Below are positions 1 to 10,433 of a DNA stretch of 64,000 bases, in pieces. A program made the position numbers and the translations under genes. Positions within the stretch are counted from its first letter, which is position 1, and every line of letters starts with the position of its first letter. Origin of the DNA: Paraburkholderia dinghuensis (GTDB taxonomy: Bacteria; Pseudomonadota; Gammaproteobacteria; Burkholderiales; Burkholderiaceae); contig NZ_RQIS01000001.1 in assembly GCF_003837865.1 (NCBI RefSeq), positions 499,699-563,698 on the forward strand, given 5' to 3'. The notes under the pieces are model-generated. The model saw nothing but the letters and a program-made list of their open reading frames with translations. It ran no database searches and was not told the origin of the DNA.

Positions 1-1
1 A

Positions 2-2254
2 AAACGCGAACTCAAATTCGGCCTCGAACGCTACTGGAAAGGCGAATCGACGCGCGACGAACTGAAGGCGCTCGGCGCGCAACTGCGCGAGCGTCACTGG
101 AACGACCAGCGCGGCCTCGATCTCTCGCCCGTTGGCGATTTCGCGTTCTACGATCAGGTGCTCGACATGAGCTTCACGCTCGGCAACCTGCCGGCACGCG
201 TGCAGGGCTTCCACGGCGACCCGCTCGACAACTACTTCCGCGTCGCGCGCGGTCGATCCGCCACCGGTGCCGAAGAACATGCGGCTTGCTGCGGCGGCGT
301 TGCGGCTGGCGAAATGACGAAGTGGTTCGATACGAATTACCACTACATCGTCCCCGAGTTTACGGCCGATACGCAGTTCAACCTCGACACCTCGCGTCTC
401 GTCGAGCAGTTGCGCGAGGCCCGGGCACTCGGCGTCCGAGCGAAGCCGGTGATCGTCGGTCCGGTCACCTATCTCTGGTTGGGCAAGGCCAAGGACGATT
501 CGGACAAGCTCGCACTGCTGCCGCGCATCATGGCGGCGTATCGCGCGCTGCTCGACTATTTCAGGGTGATGGACGTCGAGTGGGTGCAGATCGACGAACC
601 CGTTCTCGTGACCGAACTCGACCCGGCGTGGCGCGAGGCGTTTGTGAGGGCCTATGAGGGCTTCGAAGTGCGCGGGGTCAAGCTGCTGCTCACGACCTAC
701 TTTGGTCAGCTGCAGGAAAATCTCGATCTCGCGTGTGGTTTGCCCGTGGATGGTCTTCACATCGACGCCATCAACGCCCGTGACGAAATCGCGCTAGTGA
801 CAGAGAAGCTGCCCGCGCAGAGCGTGCTTTCGGTGGGCGCGATCAACGGCCGCAACATCTGGAAGACGGACCTGAACGCCGCGCTCGACTGGCTCGAACC
901 GCTCGCGAAACAACTGGGCGATCGCCTGTGGATCGCCCCGTCTTGCTCGCTGCTGCACATGCCGGTCGATCTCGCAAGCGAAGAAAAGCTGGATGCGGAA
1001 ATCCGTTCGTGGCTTGCGTTCGCGCTCCAGAAGCTCGATGAAGTGAAACTGCTCGCCACGGCGCTCAACGAAGGCCGCAGCAAGGTCGCCGATGCACTCG
1101 CCGCGAACGCCGCCGCGGTCACCGCGCGCCGCAACTCGCCGCGGGTGAACAACCCGGCGGTGAAGGCCGCACTGGCGCGTATCGACGCGAAGCTCGGCAA
1201 CCGCCAGCATGCTTACGCCGAGCGCGCCGCAAAGCAGGCCGCGATCCTCGAACTGCCCGCATACCCGACCACGACGATCGGTTCATTCCCGCAGACCGCG
1301 GAAATCCGTCACGCACGCAGCCAGTTCAAAATCGGCGCGCTCGATCAGGCAGGCTACCAGGACGCGATGCGCAAGGAAATCGAGCGCAGCGTGCGCGAGC
1401 AGGAAGCACTCGGGCTCGACGTGCTCGTGCACGGCGAAGCCGAACGCAACGACATGGTCGAATACTTCGGCGAGCAACTGGACGGCTATGCATTCAGCCG
1501 GTTCGGCTGGGTGCAGTCGTACGGCTCGCGCTGCGTGAAGCCGCCCATCCTGTTCGGCGATATCAGCCGGCCCAAAGCGATGACGGTCGAGTGGATCACC
1601 TACGCGCAGTCGCTCACGAACAAGCCGATGAAGGGGATGCTCACAGGCCCCGTGACGATCCTGAACTGGTCGTTCGTGCGCGATGACCAGCCGCGTTCGG
1701 TGTCGTGCTACCAGCTCGCGCTCGCGATCCGCGAAGAAGTGCTCGACCTGGAAAAGGCTGGGGTACGCGTGGTCCAGATCGACGAAGCGGCGCTGCGCGA
1801 AGGGCTGCCGCTACGCCGCGCGCAATGGGGCGAGTACCTGCGCTGGGCTGTGGAATCGTTCCGCATCACCGCGAACGGCGTGCGCGACGAGACGCAGATT
1901 CACACGCATATGTGCTATTCGGAGTTCAACGACATCATCGCGTCGATCGCCGATATGGATGCGGACGTCATCACGATCGAGACCTCGCGCTCCGATATGG
2001 AACTGCTCGATGCATTCGATAACTTCAGGTATCCGAATGAAATTGGACCGGGCGTCTATGACATTCACTCGCCGAACATTCCCACCGAGGAGCACATTGT
2101 GCAGCTCATGCAAAAGGCGGCGGAACGCATTCCGGCGCGGCGTCTGTGGGTGAACCCGGACTGCGGGCTGAAGACGCGTCAATGGGCCGAGGTCGTTCCG
2201 GCGCTGACGAACATGGTCGCCGCCGCGAAGACGCTGCGCAGCCAGCTTCAGTAA
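2..2254 (+). CDS. metE: 5-methyltetrahydropteroyltriglutamate-homocysteine methyltransferase (MetE), 5' end cut by window
   Basis: Cobalamin-independent methionine synthase, which moves a methyl group from methyltetrahydrofolate-triglutamate to homocysteine as the last step of methionine synthesis in the cytosol. The frame is open from base 2, and the first visible residues ([12 protein letters not shown]) sit just inside the usual MetE N-terminus, so only about 15 codons are missing; 750 codons remain. The zinc ligands are visible in the C-terminal barrel: the His and Cys of THMCYSEF, the Glu of TIETSRSD and the Cys of [24 protein letters not shown] is the usual folate/homocysteine-side motif. 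It ends at a strong terminator facing the RND operon. The start codon and any upstream MetR control lie outside the window. Confidence 0.97.
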   Translation, partial: KRELKFGLERYWKGESTRDELKALGAQLRERHWNDQRGLDLSPVGDFAFYDQVLDMSFTLGNLPARVQGFHGDPLDNYFRVARGRSATGAEEHAACCGGVAAGEMTKWFDTNYHYIVPEFTADTQFNLDTSRLVEQLREARALGVRAKPVIVGPVTYLWLGKAKDDSDKLALLPRIMAAYRALLDYFRVMDVEWVQIDEPVLVTELDPAWREAFVRAYEGFEVRGVKLLLTTYFGQLQENLDLACGLPVDGLHIDAINARDEIALVTEKLPAQSVLSVGAINGRNIWKTDLNAALDWLEPLAKQLGDRLWIAPSCSLLHMPVDLASEEKLDAEIRSWLAFALQKLDEVKLLATALNEGRSKVADALAANAAAVTARRNSPRVNNPAVKAALARIDAKLGNRQHAYAERAAKQAAILELPAYPTTTIGSFPQTAEIRHARSQFKIGALDQAGYQDAMRKEIERSVREQEALGLDVLVHGEAERNDMVEYFGEQLDGYAFSRFGWVQSYGSRCVKPPILFGDISRPKAMTVEWITYAQSLTNKPMKGMLTGPVTILNWSFVRDDQPRSVSCYQLALAIREEVLDLEKAGVRVVQIDEAALREGLPLRRAQWGEYLRWAVESFRITANGVRDETQIHTHMCYSEFNDIIASIADMDADVITIETSRSDMELLDAFDNFRYPNEIGPGVYDIHSPNIPTEEHIVQLMQKAAERIPARRLWVNPDCGLKTRQWAEVVPALTNMVAAAKTLRSQLQ

Positions 2255-2304
2255 AGCCAGGCCGTGCCGCCGCGTCCTGCAACGCGACACGGCCGCACGG
2301 GCAT

Positions 2305-2336
2305 AAAAAAACGCCACGGTCTCCCGTGGCGTTTTT
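2305..2336. terminator. Bidirectional Rho-independent terminator between metE and the efflux operon
   Basis: An A-rich run, then ACGCCACGG, loop TCTC, CCGTGGCGT and a T-run. The perfect GC-rich stem has A's on one side and T's on the other, so it can stop transcripts from metE (+) and from the converging RND operon (-). Confidence 0.9.
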
Positions 2337-2373
2337 CATTTGAAGCATCGCTAGACAGCGAACCAGCGCGCCG

Positions 2374-3897
2374 TCACCCCGCCGTTGCCGCCGAAGCCGC
2401 CACCGGCGCACTGCCCGCGCCGTAGTCGACTGGCGCGTCGGCCGGCCGCGGCGTCTCGCCTGCATGCTCGATCCAGCCGCCGCCCAGCGCGCGATACAGA
2501 TCGACGAGATTCGTCAGCCGTGCAAGGCGCGTCTGGATCAGCGTTTGCTGCGACGAATACAGGTCGGTTTGCGCGAGCAGCACCGAAAGATAGCTGTCCA
2601 CACCGTTCCTGTAGCGCAGATCCGAAAGATCCAGACGACGCTGATTCGCGAACGTATTGCGCTCGAGCGCCGCGATCTGCTGATCGTAGGTGCCGCGCGC
2701 GGCGAGCCCGTCCGCTACCTCGCGGAACGCCGACTGGATCGCTTTCTCGTAGTTCGCGATCTCGATGCGCTTCTCGACGTTCGCAAGATTGAGATTCGCG
2801 ACGTTCGCGCCGCCTTCGAAGATCGGCAACGTGACCTGCGGCACGAAGCTCCACGCCGCCGTACCCGCTTTGAACAGGCCGCCGAGCGACAGGCTCTCCG
2901 TTCCGAACGCTGCGGTCAGCGAGATCTTCGGGAAGAAGGCCGCGCGCGCCGCACCGATGTTTGCGTTCGCCGCGAGCAACTGCTGCTCCGCTTCCATGAT
3001 GTCCGGACGCCGCGCCAGCAGGTCGGACGGAAGGCCCTCGGGAATATCGGTCAGCAGATTCTGCGCGTCGAGCGTCAGCCCCTGCGGCAGGTCCTGAGGC
3101 AGCGGTTCGCCGATCAGCAGCACCAGTGCGTTCTCGGACTGCGCCCGCGCGCGCGCCTGCGACTGCAGGTTTGCCTGCGCGGTCTCGACCACGGTCTGAG
3201 CGGAGCGCAGATCCAGTTCGCCGGCGGTGCCGTTCTCGAACTGCAGTTTCGTGATGTTGTACGAGTCCTGTGCGCTCTTCAGCGTGTTCTGCGTGACCTG
3301 GAGCAGATCCTCCTCGGCCAGCATCGTCAGGTACTGGTCCGCCACCTGCGAGACAAGCGAGATCTCCGCGGCCTTGCGCGCCTCGGCGGTCGCCAGATAC
3401 TGCGCGAGCGCCTGGTCCTTCAGGCTGCGAACGCGCCCCCAGAAGTCGATTTCCCAGGACGCCTGCAATTCGACGTTATAGACGCTGAACGGATTGCTTG
3501 GCGAGGTCACCAGGTTGGTCGGAACCCGCGTGCGCGATTCCGTGGCCACGCCGTTGATCGACGGGAACAGTGCTGCGCGCGTGATCTGGTACTGCGCGCG
3601 CACGGCCTCGACATTCAGCACCGACACGCGCAGGTCGCGGTTGTTCTTCAGCGCGATCGCGACCAGTTCCTGCAGGCGCGCATCGACGAAGAAGTCGCGC
3701 CAGCCGATGTCGGTCGCCGCGGCGCCGTTGGCACTGCGGCCGCTCGGAGCGACGCCGGGCTGGCCCGGTTGCGTCGCGTAGACCCCGCCCTGCGGAAAGC
3801 TCTGCGAAACGGGCGCCTCGGGACGGTGATACCACGGCGCCATCGTGCAACCGGCGAGGAGCGCAGCGGCCGCTGCAATTACGGATAGTTTATGCAT
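2374..3897 (-). CDS. RND efflux outer-membrane lipoprotein (OprM/OprB/NodT family)
   Basis: Outer-membrane channel of the tripartite drug pump, 507 aa, a normal length for OprM. A lipoprotein signal peptide ends in LLAGC (lipidated Cys at residue 17). Two repeated TolC-like OEP domains follow, with motifs such as ASWEIDFWGRVRSLK, LLARRPDIMEAE and LPIFEGGAN. A longer frame runs upstream, but the ATG at 3897 gives the proper signal peptide and lies behind AAGGAAGG; it begins one base after the pump gene's stop, so the two are translationally coupled. By analogy with Burkholderia BpeAB-OprB it would be the OprB partner; which of several RND systems it is cannot be decided without comparison. Confidence 0.93.
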   Translation of the reverse strand: MHKLSVIAAAAALLAGCTMAPWYHRPEAPVSQSFPQGGVYATQPGQPGVAPSGRSANGAAATDIGWRDFFVDARLQELVAIALKNNRDLRVSVLNVEAVRAQYQITRAALFPSINGVATESRTRVPTNLVTSPSNPFSVYNVELQASWEIDFWGRVRSLKDQALAQYLATAEARKAAEISLVSQVADQYLTMLAEEDLLQVTQNTLKSAQDSYNITKLQFENGTAGELDLRSAQTVVETAQANLQSQARARAQSENALVLLIGEPLPQDLPQGLTLDAQNLLTDIPEGLPSDLLARRPDIMEAEQQLLAANANIGAARAAFFPKISLTAAFGTESLSLGGLFKAGTAAWSFVPQVTLPIFEGGANVANLNLANVEKRIEIANYEKAIQSAFREVADGLAARGTYDQQIAALERNTFANQRRLDLSDLRYRNGVDSYLSVLLAQTDLYSSQQTLIQTRLARLTNLVDLYRALGGGWIEHAGETPRPADAPVDYGAGSAPVAASAATAG

Positions 3898-3898
3898 C

Positions 3899-6800
3899 TC
3901 AATGTCCTTCCTTGCCCGGGCCGCTCTCGCCATTCCCACCACCACTGCCGCCACCGTTCGAGCCACCCTGCGGGCCGGCGTCGCCGCCATTGTCCGCGTT
4001 GTCCTCATCGTGGTCGTGCGCGTGGTGCTCTTCGTAGTGCTGGAGCGCGACATCGGCGTCTTCCTTCTCGCCCGCGAACTTCGCGCGGATCACGACGAAG
4101 AACATCGGGATCATGAAGATCGCGAGGAACGTCGCCGTCAGCATCCCGCCGATCACGCCCGTGCCGATCGCGTGCTGGCTCGCCGAGCCCGCGCCGTTAC
4201 TGATCGCGAGCGGCAGCACGCCGAGGATGAACGCCAGCGACGTCATCAGGATCGGCCGCAACCGCAGACGTGACGCTTCGAGCGCCGCTTCGATCGGCCC
4301 CATCTTGCCGTCGGCCTGGAGATCGCGTGCGAACTCCACGATCAGAATCGCGTTCTTCGCCGAGAGACCGACGGTGGTCAACAGACCCACCTGGAAGAAC
4401 ACATCGTTCTCCAGACCGCGCAACGTGACGGCGAGCAGCGCGCCGAGCACGCCGAGCGGCACCACCATGATGACCGCGAACGGAATCGACCAGCTCTCAT
4501 ACAGCGCCGCAAGACACAGGAACACGACGAGGATCGAGATGCCGTACAGAATCGGCGCCTGCGAGCCCGACTGGCGTTCCTGATACGAGAGGCCCGTCCA
4601 TTCGTAGCCGATGCCCGCGGGCAGCTTCGCCGCGATCTGCTCCATGGCCGTCATCGCCTGGCCCGTGGACTTGCCAGGACCGGCCGCCCCCTGGATTTCC
4701 ATCGCCGAGATGCCGTTGAAGCGTTCGAGCTTCGGCGAGCCGTAAGTCCAGCTGCCCGTGCCGAACGCGCTGAACGGCACCATCCCGCCCGAACCGTTGC
4801 GCACGTACCAGATGTTCATGTCTTCCGGCGTCATGCGGAACGGCGCGTCGGACATCACGTAGACCTTCTTGATCCGGCCGTCGATGTCGAGGAAGTTGTT
4901 CACGAACTGCGACGCCCAGGCGATCGAGAACGTCTGGTCAATCGCCGAACTCGACACGCCAAGCGCCTGCGCCTTCTCGCGGTCGATGTTGACCTTGAAC
5001 TGCGGCGTGTCGTTCAGGCCGTTCGGGCGCACCTGCGCGAGCGTCGGATCCTTCGCCGCCATGCCGAGCAGCATGTTGCGCGCTTCCATCAGCTTGTCGT
5101 GGCCGACGCCACCACGGTCCTGCAGCTCGAAGTCGAAGCCCGACGCCGTGCCGAGTTCAGGAATCGACGGCGGATTCACCGGAATCACCATCGCGTCCTT
5201 GTAGCCCTGGAAATGCCCGTACATGCGGCGCACGAGCGCCTGGACCTTCTGGTCGTCGCGCTGGCGCTGCTTGTAGTCCTTCATGCGCACGAACAGCAGA
5301 CCCGAGTTCTGGCCACGGCCCGCGAAGCTGAAGCCGTTCACCGCGAACACCGACTCGACGATCTCCTTCTCGTCGTGGAGCAGGTAGTCCTGGACGTTGT
5401 TGAGCGTGCGCCCCGTGGTTTCCTGCGTCGAGCCCGACGGCGTCTGCACGAGCACGAACATCGTGCCCTGGTCCTCATCGGGCAGGAACGACTTCGGCAG
5501 GCGCACGAACAGCATGCCAACCGCGACGATCACGGCGATATAGATGATGAGCCAGCGCGTCGAGCGCTTGATCACGTGGTACACGCCGCTGTGATACTTG
5601 TCGCGGCTCTTCTCGAACGTGCGGTTGAACCAGCCGAAGAAGCCCTTCTTGGCTTCGTGGTGGCCCTTCGGGATCGGCTTGAGGATCGTCGCGCAGAGTG
5701 CGGGCGTGAGAATCAGCGCGACCAGCACCGAGAGCACCATCGCCGCCACGATCGTGAGCGAGAACTGCCGGTAAATCGCGCCGACCGAACCGCCCGAGAA
5801 CGCCACCGGCACGAACACCGCGGAGAGCACGAGCGCCACGCCGACCAGTGCGCCGGTGATCTGGCCCATCGCCTTGCGGGTGGCTTCCCTGGGCGATAGC
5901 CCCTCTTCGGCCATCACGCGCTCGACGTTCTCAACGACCACGATCGCGTCGTCGACGAGCAGACCGATTGCAAGCACGAGGCCGAACATCGACAGCACGT
6001 TGATCGAGAAGCCCACCGCCGCCATGATCGCGAACGTGCCCAGCAGCACGACCGGCACCGCGATGGTCGGAATCAGCGTCGCGCGCAGGTTCTGCAGGAA
6101 CAGATACATCACGAGGAACACGAGCACGATGCCTTCCAGCAGCGTCTTGATCACTTCCTCGATCGACAGGCGCACGAACGGCGTCGTGTCGTACGGATAC
6201 TTCACGACGAGACCATGCGGGAAGTACGCCGAGAGCTGATCGATCTTCTGGCGCACGAGCCTTGCAGTCTGCAGCGCGTTCGCACCCGTCGCGAGCTGGA
6301 TACCGAGACCGGCCGTCGGCGAGCCGTTGTACTTCGTGTCGAAGTTATAAGTTTCGCCGCCGAGCGCGATGCGCGCCACGTCGCGCAGGCGCACCTGCGA
6401 GCCGTCCTGGTTCACCTTCAGCAGGATGTTGCCGAACTCTTCCGGCGTGCGCAGCAGCGTCGATTCGGTGATCGTCGCCTGGAACGCCTGGCCTGCCACC
6501 GCCGGCGTGCCGCCGAGCTGGCCGCCCGCGATCTGCACGTTCTGTGCGGAGATCGCGCTGGTGACGTCGACCGGCGTCAAGCCGAAGTTGGTCAGGCGGT
6601 TCGGGTCGAGCCAGATGCGCATCGCGTACTGCGAGCCGAACAGCGTGACCGTGCCCACGCCGTCGATCCGGCTGATCGGGTCCTGGATGTTCGACGCCAC
6701 GTAATTCGCGAGGTCGTACTTCGACATGCTGCCGTCTTCGGACACGAACGCGAGCACGAGCAGGAAGCTGCTGCTCGACTTCGTGACCCGGATGCCGAGC

Positions 6801-7171
6801 TGCTGCACCACCTGCGGAAGGATCGGCGTGGCGAGCTGCAGCTTGTTCTGCACCTGCACCTGCGCGATGTCCGGGTTGGTGCCCGCGGCGAACGTCAGCG
6901 TGATCGTGGCCGTGCCCGAGTCGTCACTCGTCGACGAGAGATACAGCAGGTGGTCGAGACCGCTCATCTGCTGTTCGATCACCTGCGTGACCGTGTTTTC
7001 GACGGTCTTCGCGGATGCGCCCGGGTAGGTCGCGCTGATCTGGATAGACGGCGGCGCAATGGTCGGATACTGCGCCACCGGCAGCGTGAACACCGACGCT
7101 ACGCCCGCCAGCATCAGAATGATGGCGATCACCCACGCAAAAATGGGGCGATCGATAAAGAACTTTGCCAT
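3899..7171 (-). CDS. RND multidrug efflux transporter, inner-membrane pump (AcrB/MexB/BpeB type, HAE1 family)
   Basis: Proton-driven drug exporter, 1090 aa. It starts [14 protein letters not shown], the hallmark of HAE1 pumps, and carries 12 membrane segments with two large periplasmic loops. The proton-relay residues are visible: the Asp pair of [14 protein letters not shown] in TM4 and the Lys of [16 protein letters not shown] in TM10. It lies 15 bp after the adaptor gene and 1 bp before the outer-membrane gene, so all three form one operon. Unusual is the C-terminus: the last roughly 45 residues after the final membrane helix are a His/Asp/Glu-rich stretch ([13 protein letters not shown]) followed by a Gly/Asn/Ser-rich tail, where most homologues end much sooner. 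Confidence 0.95.
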   Translation of the reverse strand: MAKFFIDRPIFAWVIAIILMLAGVASVFTLPVAQYPTIAPPSIQISATYPGASAKTVENTVTQVIEQQMSGLDHLLYLSSTSDDSGTATITLTFAAGTNPDIAQVQVQNKLQLATPILPQVVQQLGIRVTKSSSSFLLVLAFVSEDGSMSKYDLANYVASNIQDPISRIDGVGTVTLFGSQYAMRIWLDPNRLTNFGLTPVDVTSAISAQNVQIAGGQLGGTPAVAGQAFQATITESTLLRTPEEFGNILLKVNQDGSQVRLRDVARIALGGETYNFDTKYNGSPTAGLGIQLATGANALQTARLVRQKIDQLSAYFPHGLVVKYPYDTTPFVRLSIEEVIKTLLEGIVLVFLVMYLFLQNLRATLIPTIAVPVVLLGTFAIMAAVGFSINVLSMFGLVLAIGLLVDDAIVVVENVERVMAEEGLSPREATRKAMGQITGALVGVALVLSAVFVPVAFSGGSVGAIYRQFSLTIVAAMVLSVLVALILTPALCATILKPIPKGHHEAKKGFFGWFNRTFEKSRDKYHSGVYHVIKRSTRWLIIYIAVIVAVGMLFVRLPKSFLPDEDQGTMFVLVQTPSGSTQETTGRTLNNVQDYLLHDEKEIVESVFAVNGFSFAGRGQNSGLLFVRMKDYKQRQRDDQKVQALVRRMYGHFQGYKDAMVIPVNPPSIPELGTASGFDFELQDRGGVGHDKLMEARNMLLGMAAKDPTLAQVRPNGLNDTPQFKVNIDREKAQALGVSSSAIDQTFSIAWASQFVNNFLDIDGRIKKVYVMSDAPFRMTPEDMNIWYVRNGSGGMVPFSAFGTGSWTYGSPKLERFNGISAMEIQGAAGPGKSTGQAMTAMEQIAAKLPAGIGYEWTGLSYQERQSGSQAPILYGISILVVFLCLAALYESWSIPFAVIMVVPLGVLGALLAVTLRGLENDVFFQVGLLTTVGLSAKNAILIVEFARDLQADGKMGPIEAALEASRLRLRPILMTSLAFILGVLPLAISNGAGSASQHAIGTGVIGGMLTATFLAIFMIPMFFVVIRAKFAGEKEDADVALQHYEEHHAHDHDEDNADNGGDAGPQGGSNGGGSGGGNGESGPGKEGH

Positions 7172-7186
7172 GAACCAGGCTCCCGG

Positions 7187-8434
7187 TTATTGCGCGGCGG
7201 AGGCCGGTTTTGCGCCCGCAGCGGGGCTCGCGCCTGCCGGAGCATGAGCGGGACCTGTTGCCATGTCAGCCGAAGGTGCCCCCGGCGGCGGCGGCGGCGG
7301 CAGTTCCGCCGCGACAGCCTTCACGCTCGCGCCCGGACGGACCTTCTCGGTGCCCTGCACGATCACGCGGTCGCCTGCATTCAGGCCGCTCTGGACGACC
7401 CAGTCCTGCCCGTGCGTGGCCGAGGTCTGGATCGGCGTCAGCACAACCTTGTCGTCCTTGTCGACGACGAGCACCGTCGCCTGACCCTTCTGGTCGTGCT
7501 GGACACCCACCTGCGGCACGAGGAACGCGTGGTCGTTCACGCCTTCCTCGATGCGCGCACGCACGAACATGCCCGGCAGCAACACGCGGTTCGGATTCGG
7601 GAAGACCGCGCGGACCGTCACCGAACCCGTGGTCTGGTCGACCGTCACGTCGGTGAACTTCAGCGTGCCCGTTTCCTTATAGGCGCGACCGTCTTCCAGC
7701 ATGAGCGTCACCTTCGCGGCGTTCGGGCCGCTCGTCCTGAGGTGCCCCTCCTGGATCTCGCGGCGCAGCCTGAGGCCTTCACTGCTCGACTGCGTGACGT
7801 CCACATACATCGGATCGAGTTGCTGCACGGTCGACAGCAGCGTGGCCTGGCTCGCCTGCACAAAAGCGCCCGGCGTGACCTGCGAAATGCCGACCTGCCC
7901 GGAGATAGGCGACACGACATCCGTATAGCCGAGGTTGATCTGCGCGGTAGCGACGGCGGCCTTGCCTGCGTCGACATCGGCCTGCGCCTGGCCCTGGGCC
8001 GCGATGGCGTTGTCGTAGTCCTGCCTCGACACGGCGTTAGCGGCGACCAGCACCTTGTAGCGCGCGGCAAGGGCGTTCTGCGTGGCGAGGTTGGCCTGCG
8101 CCTTCGCGAGCGCGGCCTTGGCATTGTTGAGCGCGGCGATGTACGGCGCGGGATCGATCTTGTAGAGCCGCTGGCCCGCCTTCACGTTGGTGCCTTCGGT
8201 GAACTCGCGCGTCAGCACGATGCCGTCGACACGGGAACGCACCTGCGCGACGAGGAAGGCACTGGTGCGACCAGGCAATTCGGATACGACCGGCACGGCG
8301 GTCGGCTGGACCGTCACGACGCCCACCTGGGGCGTTTGCGGCTGCGGCGCCGACTGCTTTTGCCCGCACGCTGCGAGCACTACGGCAGCCGTCGCGAAAC
8401 TGATTAGGCGGAATGGAACCCGTTCGACGCGCAT
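7187..8434 (-). CDS. RND efflux periplasmic adaptor lipoprotein (AcrA/MexA/BpeA type)
   Basis: Membrane-fusion protein linking the pump to the outer-membrane channel, 415 aa. The start at 8434 gives a lipoprotein signal peptide with VVLAAC (Cys 23). The order is as in AcrA: N-terminal strand (VGVVTVQPTAVPVV), lipoyl half-motif (VRSRVDGIVLTREF), alpha-hairpin of about residues 90-165 rich in Ala/Gln/Asn, second lipoyl half (VVSPISGQVGISQVTPGAFV), then beta-barrel and membrane-proximal domains. It ends in a Pro/Ala-rich tail. It is the first gene of the operon, behind a leader of about 260 nt and a promoter that carries the AcrR-type operator. Confidence 0.95.
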   Translation of the reverse strand: MRVERVPFRLISFATAAVVLAACGQKQSAPQPQTPQVGVVTVQPTAVPVVSELPGRTSAFLVAQVRSRVDGIVLTREFTEGTNVKAGQRLYKIDPAPYIAALNNAKAALAKAQANLATQNALAARYKVLVAANAVSRQDYDNAIAAQGQAQADVDAGKAAVATAQINLGYTDVVSPISGQVGISQVTPGAFVQASQATLLSTVQQLDPMYVDVTQSSSEGLRLRREIQEGHLRTSGPNAAKVTLMLEDGRAYKETGTLKFTDVTVDQTTGSVTVRAVFPNPNRVLLPGMFVRARIEEGVNDHAFLVPQVGVQHDQKGQATVLVVDKDDKVVLTPIQTSATHGQDWVVQSGLNAGDRVIVQGTEKVRPGASVKAVAAELPPPPPPGAPSADMATGPAHAPAGASPAAGAKPASAAQ

Positions 8435-8472
8435 GGAGCGACCTCTGTCTATATCTGACAAAAAAGCATGCG

Positions 8473-8498
8473 GCGTCCCGCTTGAAACCAGGGGACGC
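8473..8498 (-). other. Hairpin in the efflux-operon leader followed by a T-run
   Basis: Perfect 7-bp stem GCGTCCC / GGGACGC with a 12-nt loop, about 40 nt before the adaptor start codon. In the transcribed direction it is followed after 7 nt (CGCATGC) by six T's. It resembles a weak attenuator, but the offset between stem and T-run is not canonical. Confidence 0.4.
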
Positions 8499-8699
8499 AT
8501 CGCACGCCAGCATCTGGTAATACCTGACGGATAATCTTGACTTCTTTCTGGTACCAGTCCGGCCACTACACCCGTACTCACGGGTCATCGGCCACGCCAC
8601 CGCGAGGGCATCGTGCGCTCGGGTTTCTACGGTCACCCGGGACCAGTGACGGATATTAACCGGACATCACCACTTGAGGTACCTGTGTGGTGGGGTGCT

Positions 8700-8729
8700 A
8701 TTATAGATACATTCGCGAATGCATGTAAA
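8700..8729 (-). promoter_or_regulatory. Efflux operon promoter (-35 TTTACA, -10 TATAAT)
   Basis: Read on the minus strand: -35 TTTACA (8729-8724), an 18-bp spacer, and a perfect -10 TATAAT (8705-8700). It is the best sigma-70-like promoter seen in this intergenic region, and the operator palindrome fills its spacer. Confidence 0.8.
8704..8727. promoter_or_regulatory. AcrR/TtgR-type operator palindrome
   Basis: A 24-bp near-palindrome with half-sites TAGATACATTCG and CGAATGCATGTA; 10 of 12 positions pair. It has the layout of the Escherichia coli AcrR site (TACATACATT followed by its mirror image). It lies between the -35 and -10 of the pump promoter and 140 bp before the TetR gene, so bound repressor would block RNA polymerase. 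Confidence 0.85.
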
Positions 8730-8865
8730 AGAACGAACCACTATCCTAGAAGGGTCTTTCAAGTGCAATCTGCGCGTTCCGCCACCTGGGCGCGGCAGAT
8801 GTACGGCGCAATTCCGCTAGCCGCCGCGCTTCGCTCTCCCGCAACCCATTCAGAAACGCTCACAC

Positions 8866-9516
8866 ATGGTCCGACGTACGAAAGAGGAAGCGCTGGAGAC
8901 GCGCAGCAAGATCCTCGATGCCGCCGAACTCGTCTTCTTCGAGCGAGGCGTCTCGCGCACGTCCCTTGCCCACATCGCCGAGGCCGCCGGCGTCACGCGC
9001 GGCGCAATCTACTGGCATTTCCAGAACAAAGGCGACCTGTTCACGGCGATGTTCGACCGCGTGGTGCTGCCGCTCGAAGAGATCAAGGCGGCGTCGGTCG
9101 CACGCAGCGAGCCGGATCCGCTCGGACGCATCCGCGACCTGTGCGTGCTGTGTCTTCGCGACACGGCAACTGACGCGCGGCGCCGCCGCGTGTTCGAGAT
9201 CCTGTTCCTGAAGTGTGAGTTCGTGGAGGAAATGGGGCCGGTGATGGCGCGCCATCAGTCTGCGATGCGTGAGGGACTGGAGCGGATCGAGGAGGGTCTG
9301 CGCAACGCGATGTCCAAGGGACAGCTAAGCGCCGACCTCGACGCCGCGTGCGCGGCGCGTGTGCTGCATTCGTTCATCACCGGCGCGCTGCGCGACATGG
9401 CGACCCTGCCTGGTGTCTTCGATGTCGCAACAAACGCCGAGCGGCACGTCGAAGCGATGCTCGACACGCTGCGCTACAGCCCGGCACTGCGAACCGCGAC
9501 GCCGGCGAAACCTTAG
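8866..9516 (+). CDS. TetR/AcrR family repressor of the adjacent RND pump
   Basis: One-component repressor, 216 aa, divergent from the pump operon. The N-terminal HTH is classical (TSLAHIAEAAGVTRGAIYWHF, residues about 33-53), and the C-terminal half is the AcrR-type ligand-binding domain. It starts MVRRTKEEALETR, as in AcrR, TtgR and Burkholderia BpeR/AmrR. Divergent placement and the AcrR-like palindrome in the shared promoter make it the likely local regulator; drug binding would release it. Its physiological ligand cannot be read from the sequence. Confidence 0.93.
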   Translation: MVRRTKEEALETRSKILDAAELVFFERGVSRTSLAHIAEAAGVTRGAIYWHFQNKGDLFTAMFDRVVLPLEEIKAASVARSEPDPLGRIRDLCVLCLRDTATDARRRRVFEILFLKCEFVEEMGPVMARHQSAMREGLERIEEGLRNAMSKGQLSADLDAACAARVLHSFITGALRDMATLPGVFDVATNAERHVEAMLDTLRYSPALRTATPAKP

Positions 9517-9684
9517 CCGGACTAAGCGGCTAGCGCCGCGTTACAGCGGCGTACCGTGACGGCGTCTTTCTAGCACGCGAACGGGCGGCGGCGTGCGTCG
9601 GCCATTTCGGTAGCCGATGTATGCCGCGCCCGAAAACACCCGCGCGCAACCACCCTTCCCCGCCTCACCGCCACGCGTTGCATA

Positions 9685-10317
9685 TTACGCAGCAGCCTTC
9701 GCGCGCGCCCGCTGGTTCGACGCATAGATGTTGTCGCGCGACAGCGGCATGCCGGCCTTCACGGCAGCGAGCCACGCATCGGTGGTCACCACCGCCGCGA
9801 AGTTCGACTGCATCACGACGCTGAACACGTGATGAATCTCCTCGGCGCTCGCGAATCCCGCATCGTTCGCGTAGGGCAACGAGCCCGTCGCATCGTGCAG
9901 AAACTCCACCTGAAGCCCCGCGTGCGCAGCTTCGAAAACCGTCGAGGCATCGCAGTTGTGGGTCATGTAGCCGGCCACCGTGATCGTATTGATGTCGCGC
10001 GCCGCGAGCCATTGTGCGAGATCGGTCCCCGCGAAGGCACTCGCCAGTGCCTTTTCGACGTAGTGATCGCGTTCGCGCGACGCCACCACCGAATGCAGCT
10101 CTGCGCCGACGCTGCCGCGTGCGAAGATCGGCGCTCCGGCGGGCGCAAAGTGCTGCACGACCACGACCGGCACGCCGGCCGCCCGCGCGCCGTCGATCGC
10201 GCGGGCGATGTTTTCGAGCGACGTTTCGACGGGGGGAAATTCGATCGGCAGTTCGCCGGTGACGTACTCGTTCTGGACGTCGATCACGACGAGTGCGCGG
10301 CGCGGATTCGAAGACAT
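9685..10317 (-). CDS. Isochorismatase-family cysteine hydrolase
   Basis: Cytosolic alpha/beta hydrolase of the isochorismatase/nicotinamidase fold, 210 aa. Catalytic residues are visible: Asp in VVIDVQNEY (near residue 14), Lys in HYVEKALASAF and the nucleophile Cys in GYMTHNCDASTVFEAA. The start at 10317 has AGGAGG nine bases upstream; a longer upstream frame lacks such a site. It is divergent from a GlxA-like regulator with which it shares a 208-bp promoter region, so that regulator probably controls it. The substrate is unknown; the family hydrolyses isochorismate, nicotinamide, carbamates and similar amides. Confidence 0.9.
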   Translation of the reverse strand: MSSNPRRALVVIDVQNEYVTGELPIEFPPVETSLENIARAIDGARAAGVPVVVVQHFAPAGAPIFARGSVGAELHSVVASRERDHYVEKALASAFAGTDLAQWLAARDINTITVAGYMTHNCDASTVFEAAHAGLQVEFLHDATGSLPYANDAGFASAEEIHHVFSVVMQSNFAAVVTTDAWLAAVKAGMPLSRDNIYASNQRARAKAAA

Positions 10318-10433
10318 GGCGGTGTTCCTCCTGGAAGCGTGGTTAGCGAGTTGATCAGGTGCAGCATCGGCTGGCCTATCGACGGCACGGCTGCGACGGA
10401 GCCATTGTTGCGTGCAGCCCCATCCCCCGACAG

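Larger units (their letters stand above)
8435..8865. promoter_or_regulatory. Divergent control region between efflux operon and its repressor gene
   Basis: This 431-bp stretch holds no convincing gene. It carries the efflux promoter and operator (8700-8729), an untranslated leader of about 260 nt for the pump operon containing a GC hairpin, and about 140 bp of leader for the repressor gene. For the repressor direction a weak TTGAGG (8674-8679) with TATTAT (8699-8704) is a possible promoter, which would overlap the same operator and give autoregulation. Confidence 0.7.

Noticed and set aside
6215..8407. 730-codon rightward frame opposite the pump and adaptor genes
   Set aside because: Spans two real genes on the opposite strand and has shadow composition only.
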